A DNA stretch of 41,089 bases from JALZAH01 sp051000755 (GTDB taxonomy: Bacteria; Actinomycetota; Acidimicrobiia; Acidimicrobiales; Palsa-688). Position 1 is the stretch's first letter. Every line of letters begins with the position of its first letter. Positions 35,517 through 41,089 of this stretch are shown here, one piece after another. Location of the stretch: assembly GCA_051000755.1 (NCBI GenBank), contig JBPCNZ010000024.1, positions 1 to 41,089 of the forward strand, in the 5' to 3' direction. The notes beneath the pieces were generated by a model that made no database searches, had not been told where the DNA came from, and saw only the letters and a program-made list of their open reading frames with translations. The position numbers and the translations under genes were made by a program.

Positions 35517-36272
35517 TCAGGCCGCGTCGTGGAAGAGCAGCCCGAGGGTGAGGCGCCGGCCCGAGCGGACGACCGACACCCCGTGGCGCACCGGTGACGC
35601 AGACCACCCCCGTTGAGACCTGACCGGGCGGTCCCGGGTGGTGAAGACGAGGCCGTGGCCGAAAGGGAGCGTGGTAGCGGAGCCCCTCGACTGGGCCCGG
35701 GGCCGCTGCTCGACGAGGAGGAACTCGCCGCCGGTGTAGTCGACGTCGGGTGTGGTCAGGTTGATCACCACCTGCAGAGGGAACACCAGGTCGCCGTAGA
35801 GGTCTCGGTGCAGCGCGTTCCAGCCTCCGGGTCCGTACTTGAGGATGAGGGGGGTGGGCTTGGTCTGGCCGGCTGCGTGGCATCGGTCAAGCCACTCGGC
35901 GAAGGTGTCGGGCCAAGGGGCCAGCCGGCCGAGCTTGGTGTACCAGTCGCGGGCGATCGGCAGGAGATGGGGGTACAGCGCCTGGCGGAGCTCTTCGACC
36001 GGCTCGGGGAACGGTCGGTTGAGGTAGCGGTACTCGCCCTCCCCGAAGCGGTGGCGGCCCATGTTCACGGTCGAACGGAAGGCATCGTGGCGGTCGTAGA
36101 GGAGGATGAGCCCGGCGGTATCGGTCGCGGTAAGGAGTTGGGAGGTGAGCCCAAAGCCGAGCTCGTTGATCTCGGCGGTGATGATGGCCCACTTGGAAGC
36201 GTCTACCCGTCGCTGCCACCCCGAGGAGACCGGGGCGTTCGTGTTGATGGAGCTCTCGTCGGTGGTGCTCAT
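35517..36272 (-). CDS. 2OG-Fe(II) oxygenase, Oxygenase-NA type (alkylated-DNA repair)
   Basis: Putative 2-oxoglutarate/Fe(II) dioxygenase of 251 residues, thought in its family (PF09859 as I recall it) to demethylate damaged nucleic acid oxidatively. The iron ligands are His155 and Asp157 (NALHRDLYGDLVFPLQ) and His230 (VRHGVS), with Arg239/Arg240 in RRLTLGLLFHD as the oxoglutarate clamp. The N-terminal half (LTSQLLTATDTAGLILLYD, FRSTVNMGRHRFGEGEYRYL) is characteristic of this family. ATG 36272 overlaps the MGMT stop as ATGA, so this is the last cistron of a sigma factor-MGMT-oxygenase operon. The family call is strong; the substrate is inferred from family and neighbours. Confidence 0.88.
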   Translation of the reverse strand: MSTTDESSINTNAPVSSGWQRRVDASKWAIITAEINELGFGLTSQLLTATDTAGLILLYDRHDAFRSTVNMGRHRFGEGEYRYLNRPFPEPVEELRQALYPHLLPIARDWYTKLGRLAPWPDTFAEWLDRCHAAGQTKPTPLILKYGPGGWNALHRDLYGDLVFPLQVVINLTTPDVDYTGGEFLLVEQRPRAQSRGSATTLPFGHGLVFTTRDRPVRSQRGWSASPVRHGVSVVRSGRRLTLGLLFHDAA

Positions 36273-36907
36273 GCGGCGGCCTCCAGGTTCAACAGCTGAC
36301 GCTTGGTCTCGGGCCCATCGAGATAGGAGCCGGGCTGTCCATCGGAGCGGACGACCCGATGACAGGGGATGACCAGGGGGAGCGGGTTGGTGGCACACGC
36401 GGTGCCTACGGCTCGGACTGCTCGTGGGTTGTGAACGGCCGCCGCGACATCGCCGTAGCTGGCCGTCCGGCCGTAAGCGAGGTCTGGGAGGTAGGTGAGC
36501 ACGGTCCGGCGGAATCCACCGGACAAGCTGAGGTCGACGGGAAGCTCGAATCGCTGCCGGCGCCCGGCGAAGTACTCCTCGAGCTGGCGGGCCGTATCGT
36601 CGAGCCGCTCGGGGGCGTGAAGGATGCGAGGACTGACCTTCGCGGCCAGACTCTCCAGCACCGCGTCGAGACCCTCGCTGGCGTAGGCGACTCGGACAAG
36701 TCCGATCGGGGTGGCAGCCAACAGGAGGGTGCCGACGGCAGAATCGAGGGTCCGGTAGGCCACATCCAGGAGACCGGCCGCCTCGGCGTCCGCCGCCAGG
36801 CGGTCATGAAGGGCGCTCAGCTCCCCGGGGTTGGCTCCCCCGGCCGTGGCGAACAGATCGGTGGCCTGTTGTTCCTGTCGGTCGTGTTCTGGGTTTCTGG
36901 TGGTCAT
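36269..36907 (-). CDS. methylated-DNA--protein-cysteine methyltransferase
   Basis: Suicide repair protein that takes alkyl groups from O6-guanine onto its own Cys. The 212-residue product has the active site IPCHRVV with Cys182, the Arg-finger helix segment NPRAVRAVGTACATNP and LAYGRTASYGDVA. The Ada-type N-terminal zinc/phosphotriester domain and AraC domain are absent. Instead there is a charged, helical N-terminal extension of about 55 residues (GELSALHDRLAADAEAAGLLDVAYRTLD). ATG 36907 overlaps the sigma-factor stop as ATGA. Because the extension follows directly on a sigma gene it might act on that sigma factor, but this is only inference. Confidence 0.93.
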   Translation of the reverse strand: MTTRNPEHDRQEQQATDLFATAGGANPGELSALHDRLAADAEAAGLLDVAYRTLDSAVGTLLLAATPIGLVRVAYASEGLDAVLESLAAKVSPRILHAPERLDDTARQLEEYFAGRRQRFELPVDLSLSGGFRRTVLTYLPDLAYGRTASYGDVAAAVHNPRAVRAVGTACATNPLPLVIPCHRVVRSDGQPGSYLDGPETKRQLLNLEAAA

Positions 36908-37350
36908 CGGATGCTCCCTTGGGTTCTGCGAAGGTTGGCGACACCGTCGGCGGCGGCCCGGCGGGCGGCCTCGACGCTGCCGCCGACGATGGCGGCCACC
37001 TCGCTGTAGGGCAGACCGGCGAGGTGGTGGTACACAACGGCGAACCGTTGCCGCTCGGGGAGGGCGGCCAGGGACCGGGCGAGATCCATGTTCCGGTCGT
37101 CGGCTCCGGCGCTCGCCGATGGCGAAGCGACCTGGGCCATCGGGACTGCCCGAGCGGAACGGCGGATCACGTCGATGGCCTTGCGGTGAGCGATGGTGAC
37201 CAGCCAGGCCTCAACGTTGGCGTCCGCCGCCAGCTGGGGGTACGCCCGCAGCGCAGCCAGGAACGTCTCGGACCAGGCGTCGTCCGCGTCGAAGGGTCCC
37301 AGCATGGCCCGGGCCACCCGGAGGACGGTCGGGCCGTGTTGAGCCACCAC
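36904..37350 (-). CDS. ECF-type RNA polymerase sigma factor
   Basis: Alternative sigma factor of 148 residues. Region 2 is seen in VLRVARAMLGPFDADDAWSETFLAALRAY...VEAWLVTIAHRKAIDVIRR and region 4 in LAALPERQRFAVVYHHLAGLPYSEVAAIVGGSVEAARRAAADGVANLRR. The protein begins only about ten residues before region 2, so a longer N-terminus is possible, but no better start lies upstream in frame. GTG 37350 (or 37347) directly follows GGGGAG, an unusually short spacing. No classical anti-sigma gene is adjacent; the coupled MGMT and oxygenase genes suggest control of an alkylation response. I could not find a convincing ECF -35/-10 pair upstream. Confidence 0.88.
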   Translation of the reverse strand: MVAQHGPTVLRVARAMLGPFDADDAWSETFLAALRAYPQLAADANVEAWLVTIAHRKAIDVIRRSARAVPMAQVASPSASAGADDRNMDLARSLAALPERQRFAVVYHHLAGLPYSEVAAIVGGSVEAARRAAADGVANLRRTQGSIR

Positions 37351-37662
37351 CTCCCCTCGAATGGTTGCTTGAACGTCACGGTCAGCAGACGCCCGGGCGA
37401 CGCGAAACGTGAGTTGACGCCATCAGAACAGTCTGCCGGGGCGCTCGACGGCGGCCCCCTCCAGATCGAGGAGTCCGGCTCCCTCCGGCCGGCGATTCCG
37501 GCTATGTCGGGAGGCGTCGTGACCCGGCCGAGCTGGCCATCGCGACGGTGCAGGTTCCGCAGCCGCCTATGCCGCTGATCCCGACGAAAACCCGGTGTCA
37601 CTCGCTGCTCGAACCGAGATGGCCCCCGAGTCACCGGGACGCCAGGGTGGCGGCTGGGCTGC
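37351..37662. other. 312-bp interval without a gene
   Basis: Lies between the sigma factor start and the end of the HNH-like lipoprotein, both on the minus strand, so it should hold the sigma operon promoter. Short open stretches occur, but none has family character or a credible start. A GGAACC at 37558-37553 (minus) has no ECF -10 at proper spacing. Confidence 0.5.
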
Positions 37663-38193
37663 TCAGCGTCGATGGCCAAGTGTCCGGCCGAAGATGACCC
37701 AGTTGGCGGCGATGGCCGCCTGGGCGGCGGAGAGCGAGATGCTTCCGCTGCAGACTGCGGCCTTGGCGGCGTTTTCGACGCCGTCCTTGGCATTGGGGGA
37801 AGGGCCCGGCTCTGGCCAGAGGTTGCGGGGGTCGGCGGTAGCTCCCCCCAGTTCAAGGGGGATCAGGTGATCCTCTTCGTAGCTGCCGATGGGGCCTTGG
37901 TCGCCGTAAGCGGCCATCTGGGTGGCCTTGAGCACTTCGGTGACCGACTCGGAGGGTCGCACCCTGGCGGTCCAACCGGAGACGCAGATGGTCGATTCAA
38001 TGGTTGCCTGGGTGACGGCGGGGTTCGTGGCTCCCGGGGTACAGCTACGGTCCGGTAGGACGTCGGCTCCGGCCCCGGTGGTGACGCAGCTGCTGCGGCT
38101 GGTGGCGGGCGGGCCCAGGCTCGTCGTGTCTCCGCCACATCCGAACAGTGTGAGCGGCAGAAGCATGATCCCGGCCACTGCCGCTCGGCGCAT
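37663..38193 (-). CDS. secreted lipoprotein with HNH-like nuclease motif
   Basis: Exported protein of 176 residues. The N-terminus MRRAAVAGIMLLPLTLFGC is a lipoprotein signal (lipobox LFGC, Cys19). The mature part has a Cys pair (SCVTTG...RSCTPG), then the segment PAVTQATIESTICVSGWTARVRPS, and the HNH-like core EEDHLIPLELGGATADPRNLWPE followed by NAKDGVENAAKAAVCSG. The DH...LG-G...NLWP pattern is that of small HNH/beta-beta-alpha-metal nucleases, so an extracellular nuclease or a domesticated relative is likely. ATG 38193 has AAAGGGG seven bases upstream. It stands alone, divergent from the STAS gene. Confidence 0.75.
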   Translation of the reverse strand: MRRAAVAGIMLLPLTLFGCGGDTTSLGPPATSRSSCVTTGAGADVLPDRSCTPGATNPAVTQATIESTICVSGWTARVRPSESVTEVLKATQMAAYGDQGPIGSYEEDHLIPLELGGATADPRNLWPEPGPSPNAKDGVENAAKAAVCSGSISLSAAQAAIAANWVIFGRTLGHRR

Positions 38194-38387
38194 CGCTATC
38201 CCCTTTCCTGAGATCCTCGCCCCGTCTCCCCATGATGCACTCCGATCCCGCTTCGGGAGAAGTTCCCGCGTGGGCCTAGCGATGCGGGCAGGAGGGTGGT
38301 AGAACCGGAGAGCTGTCGTCTCTGGACCTCACGGGCGTAGTCGAAAACACGGCCAGTCCCGTCGCGCACACTCCTGAGCGGGGGATC

Positions 38388-38741
38388 GTGAACTCTGGGC
38401 CGCCGTTCTCGGCGCTGATCAGTCATCAAGGCGCCACCGTCATCGTGCGCGTCGCCGGTGAGCTCGACCTGGCATCCTCTCCGCGCCTGCAGACGACCAT
38501 CGTTGACCTCATCAGCGGCCCCCCACTCCACCTCACCATTGACCTGACCGATCTGGCGTTCGCCGACCTGTCCGGGCTCCGAGCCCTCGACGCCGTCGGC
38601 CACGATGTCTCGAGAGCAGGGGCCAGATTTTGCCTGATCGGCGTCAAACCGTACCTGCTCCGAATCATGCAGGTAGCCGAGTTCGGCGATCTTGAACGAG
38701 CCTGTGAGACGACGACGGTCCAACTGCAACCGGGGGGATGA
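38388..38741 (+). CDS. STAS-domain anti-sigma factor antagonist
   Basis: Single STAS domain of 117 residues, as in SpoIIAA/RsbV proteins, which release a partner sigma factor by binding its anti-sigma kinase when unphosphorylated. Motifs: TVIVRVAGELDLASSPRLQTTI, then LTIDLTDLAFADLSGLRALDAV with the phosphorylatable Ser in DLSGL, and the last strand GARFCLIGVKPYLLRIMQVAEF. GTG 38388 has GGGGGAT just upstream. No anti-sigma kinase or RsbU phosphatase is adjacent, so the partner is elsewhere; the ECF sigma factor 1 kb away is not the usual target class. Confidence 0.87.
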   Translation: MNSGPPFSALISHQGATVIVRVAGELDLASSPRLQTTIVDLISGPPLHLTIDLTDLAFADLSGLRALDAVGHDVSRAGARFCLIGVKPYLLRIMQVAEFGDLERACETTTVQLQPGG

Positions 38742-38750
38742 CCGCAAGGC

Positions 38751-39261
38751 TCAGTCGTTCCCGCCGCCAGGATGGCGGGGAGGCTCGGGTCCGAGGCTCT
38801 TGGTTGGTACCGGAGCCCCGGTGGGCCGCTGGGGCCGGTCGTCCGAGGCCCTGATCGCTGCTTGTGAGGCCATCTCGGCCTCGTCGAGGCGGTCGATGGC
38901 ATCGCTCAAAACGAACCAGATGACCCCAGCGGCACCTGAGTCGCCGAGATCGATTCCCTCGCTTGCCGTGACACTGGCGGCATCGATGACGGCCGGCGTG
39001 GTCTACAACCGCGCCGAGGAGCACGGAGGGAGCCAACAAGTTGGCAGCCGCGGTCGGCGCATTGATCCGGGCCGGCGTCGGATGGTGTCCTTCGGTTCCC
39101 AACAGCCGAGCGAGGCTGCCGGTGGCGGCGTCGAGGTCCACAGACGCCAGGGCCGCGAGCTCCAACGCCGACCACGAGAAGCCGGCCAGGGAGCGTGCTC
39201 GAAGTGAGTCGGCGGGATGGGCCAGCAGGGTTTCGCATCGCTGTCGGACGATCCCGATCAT
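38751..39261 (-). pseudogene. unknown gene split by a frameshift
   Basis: Two minus-strand frames join into one coding-looking product. The first part from ATG 39261 (MIGIVRQRCETLLAHPADSL, later DLDAATGSLARLLGTEG, NAPTAAANLLAPSVLLGAVVDHAG) ends near 39003. The second frame (AVIDAASVTASEGIDLGDSG, VIWFVLSDAIDRLDEAEMAS, ending PPRHPGGGND) continues to TGA 38753-38751. A stop in the second frame at 39005-39003 limits the shift to about 38980-39003. G/C-ending codons support both halves. I do not recognise the family; it is soluble and Ala-rich. The gene is convergent with the STAS gene, nine bases away. True decay and a base-call error are both possible. Confidence 0.5.
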
Positions 39262-39532
39262 CGAGGCTGCGTCGCCATGGTCGCAGGAGCGTGGGTCCTG
39301 CCCGCCCGCGTCGCAGACCGACTCCGCTCGGAGCGGGTCGCTCTCCCTGCCTGCAGAGGCCCAACCAGACCTGACCACACGTCCCCCGTTCGCACGACTC
39401 TGCGTCACGACCGGGCTGCCACGTCTTCGTGGCGCCCCCAAACGTCCGACCGGGGTCCGGGACCGGGGCAACCCCCGAAGGGGTCGTTGGACCGGAGCGT
39501 ACACCCGGTCGAGTGGCTGGACGACCCTGGGT
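39262..39532. other. intergenic interval, nothing recognised
   Basis: Open frames on both strands have no family character. No tRNA-like fold, clear promoter or terminator was found. Confidence 0.4.
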
Positions 39533-39811
39533 CTACCCCCAGCCGATGACCCCCAGGCCCTTTGCCACCAGGTTCCGGCCGGCCTGGAGCGAGGAGCTGG
39601 CCAGTGCCGACGTGATGTCGGCGGCGGTCGCGCCGGTGACCAGGATGGGTAGGATGACCGCCTGGGTCATCAACGGCGGGCTATCGAGACTGGCCGCAGC
39701 ATCGGCCAAGGCCGCCACCACCTCGACGGTAGGACGGCCGGTGGCGCTGTCGATCGGTGAGGGTGCGACGGGGTTGGCTTCGACGCCTCCCTGCCTGTTC
39801 GGTTGGGTCAT
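39533..39811 (-). CDS. small hypothetical protein
   Basis: 92 residues from ATG 39811 with strongly G/C-ending codons, so probably real. A variable Pro/Asn-rich start (to about residue 27) precedes a helical, hydrophobic-patterned stretch: TVEVVAALADAAASL, PPLMTQAVILPILVTGATAADITSALASSSLQAGRNLV, then AKGLGVIGWG. No signal peptide or clear transmembrane helix. I do not recognise the family. The Shine-Dalgarno is weak. It is followed, on the same strand, by the frameshifted unknown gene, and both are Ala-rich and small, so they may belong together. Confidence 0.55.
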   Translation of the reverse strand: MTQPNRQGGVEANPVAPSPIDSATGRPTVEVVAALADAAASLDSPPLMTQAVILPILVTGATAADITSALASSSLQAGRNLVAKGLGVIGWG

Positions 39812-39988
39812 CAGGGACTCGTTTCTGCCGAGATGTGGCGTGCAGGGTCCAGATACCTCAGCCCAGTAGCGAGGCTACGGACGCGGTGAAGGTAGGTCAA
39901 CTGCCCGCCCCGCCCAACCCGTCCGCGTCGAGTCTGCCGGAGGCTCCCGACCAGGAGGAGATCACTCGTGACCCTCGGAGCCATCGGA

Positions 39989-41089
39989 TCACCCTCGAAG
40001 TTGCGCCTTTCCCTTGATGGTGGGTTTCGACGGGAGGTGGGCCGCTGGCGCCGTCGGCGGGTCAAGGGTGGCGAGGAGCAGGTTGGCGTAGGCCTCGATG
40101 CCGGCCAGGCGGGGATGGATGTCGTCGGAGCCCAGCAGGGACGGGTTGCTGTTGGCCAGGGAATACCAGTCGACAAGCTTGGTTCCGGGATGGGTCGCGA
40201 GCCCTTGGGTGAGCACGCTGTTGGTGCTCGACACCCAGGACCGGTCGTCGTAGGTCGTGATGAAGATGATGTTGGGGATGCCGGCGGCAAGGGTCATGAT
40301 CTGGTCGAACATGGCGGTGGTCATGGGCCCGTTGGTCCCGAGCCCGATGACGAGCGTCCTGTAGCCGGGCAGCCTGTTGCTGTACTTGTAGGCCCGGAGC
40401 CGGTCGATGCCCTGGCCGACATGGCGGTCAACGGCCGCATCCACGGTGAGCTGGGTGCCGAAGCGGTTCTGGAGGGCGCCGCTGCACCCCAGCATCACGG
40501 AGTCGCCGATGGCGAGGACGGGCTCGTAGGTGCTCAGAGGCAGGGGCGGCCCGGGCGGGGGGAGGGGAGCGCTCCTTGGGGGCACCGGGCGGGAGACCTT
40601 CGACGTGAGCTTGAGGCGGCTGGCAGCGGTGGATCCCTGCGCGAGAAGACCCGTAGGCTTGGGAGCTGGAGCGTTCATGGTGATCATCGTCAGGACGACG
40701 AGAATCGCGCCGGGCCCGACGATCCACGCTTCTCTCCACCGGGAGCGTTCGTAGCGGGCGGCGAGCCAGGCTCGGCCGCGACCACTGCGAATCGGCTCCT
40801 CCACGACGCGGTAGGACAACTCGGCGGCCATCAGGATGAGGGCGGCCTGGACGACGAACAGCTCGAGGCCTCCGAAATTCACATCGGTACGGGCCCGCAT
40901 GAGCTGCTGGACCGGCCAGTGCCACAGGTAGATGGCATAGGAGCGGGTTCCGACCCAGCGCAAGGGCTGGCGGGCGAGCGTCGAGGACCAGAGCGTGGCG
41001 GGACTGGGGGGGGGGGGGGGGAGGGGAGGCGCCACACAAGCGACAAGAAAAAAAACCACCCCACCGGGCTCCACACCCTCGCTGTTTGG
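39989..41089 (-). CDS. acyltransferase-3/SGNH fusion, OatA-like (5' end outside window)
   Basis: C-terminal part of a membrane O-acyltransferase, at least 366 residues. The visible part begins in the last membrane region (PLRWVGTRSYAIYLWHWPVQQLM, then LSYRVVEEPI, typical acyltransferase-3 end), has one more helix (IVGPGAILVVLTMITM), a Pro/Lys linker, and an extracytoplasmic SGNH domain: LAIGDSVMLG (Ser), LVIGLGTNGP (Asn) and DDIHP (Asp/His). Such proteins acetylate peptidoglycan or cell-surface sugars; the target is not given. The 16-base C tract on this strand makes five successive prolines within the expected membrane part, which casts doubt on the sequence there. The frame is open to the window edge. 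Confidence 0.85.
   Translation of the reverse strand, partial: PNSEGVEPGGVVFFLVACVAPPLPPPPPSPATLWSSTLARQPLRWVGTRSYAIYLWHWPVQQLMRARTDVNFGGLELFVVQAALILMAAELSYRVVEEPIRSGRGRAWLAARYERSRWREAWIVGPGAILVVLTMITMNAPAPKPTGLLAQGSTAASRLKLTSKVSRPVPPRSAPLPPPGPPLPLSTYEPVLAIGDSVMLGCSGALQNRFGTQLTVDAAVDRHVGQGIDRLRAYKYSNRLPGYRTLVIGLGTNGPMTTAMFDQIMTLAAGIPNIIFITTYDDRSWVSSTNSVLTQGLATHPGTKLVDWYSLANSNPSLLGSDDIHPRLAGIEAYANLLLATLDPPTAPAAHLPSKPTIKGKAQLRG
41006..41021. other. 16-base G homopolymer, doubtful sequence
   Basis: Sixteen consecutive G, soon followed by an 8-base A run (41048-41055). No such tracts occur elsewhere in the window. Together with the nearby window end they look like a low-quality contig edge. Confidence 0.6.

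Noticed and set aside
37530..37560. ECF promoter with GGAACC (minus, 37558-37553)
   Set aside because: No CGTC/CGTT-type -10 at 15-18 bases; the nearest CGTC is only seven bases away.

Overview
The window is GC-rich DNA with strongly G/C-ending codons, frequent GTG and TTG starts, 4-bp stop/start overlaps and several probably leaderless genes. Gene order (rpsA-coaE-uvrB, uvrA, uvrC-rapZ-yvcK, gap-pgk-tpiA-secG), the BldC-like regulator and the Arg-type Walker A of RapZ all point to Actinomycetota. An Acidimicrobiia-like lineage is my guess, but no 16S is present to prove it.

Region by region. 1-3100: the tail of a foreign-looking gene (probably a transposase), then a GAF-GGDEF-GAF-EAL cyclic-di-GMP protein broken by one frameshift, overlapping a SAM methyltransferase through a triplicated 18-bp repeat. 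3159-8035: ribosomal protein S1, a BldC/MerR-type regulator (minus), dephospho-CoA kinase and UvrB. 8054-11060: a drug-efflux-type cassette in which a TetR repressor and an epoxide-hydrolase-like enzyme diverge from a DHA2-type MFS exporter, with a promoter and operator visible between them. 11135-17488: a GNAT remnant, SOS-controlled uvrA, nadA (minus) and uvrC, so all three excinuclease subunits lie within 12 kb. 17485-23514: a methyltransferase, rapZ-yvcK (whiA, usually next, is missing), then the triose-phosphate glycolytic genes gap-pgk-tpiA and secG. 23600-31375: a six-gene peptide ABC importer (SBP, OppD, OppF, OppC, OppB, second SBP). 31413-34273: menB of menaquinone synthesis, an ammonium channel with its PII protein, and tRNA-Leu(GAG). 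34413-41089: accessory region with a VOC protein, a structured non-coding stretch, an ECF sigma-MGMT-2OG-oxygenase alkylation-repair operon, a secreted HNH-like lipoprotein, a STAS protein, a frameshifted unknown gene, a small unknown gene, and a partial acyltransferase/SGNH protein that runs off the window beside a suspicious 16-G tract.

Functional threads: DNA repair is unusually dense (UvrABC plus direct alkylation reversal with its own sigma factor). The importer and Amt/GlnK supply nitrogen and peptides. The most noteworthy observations are the Glu substitution at the first twin-His site of the ammonium channel, the exact SOS box inside a leaderless uvrA promoter, the translationally coupled sigma-MGMT-oxygenase operon, a 20-bp palindrome between the BldC-like gene and coaE, and a structured RNA-like region near 35.2-35.4 kb.
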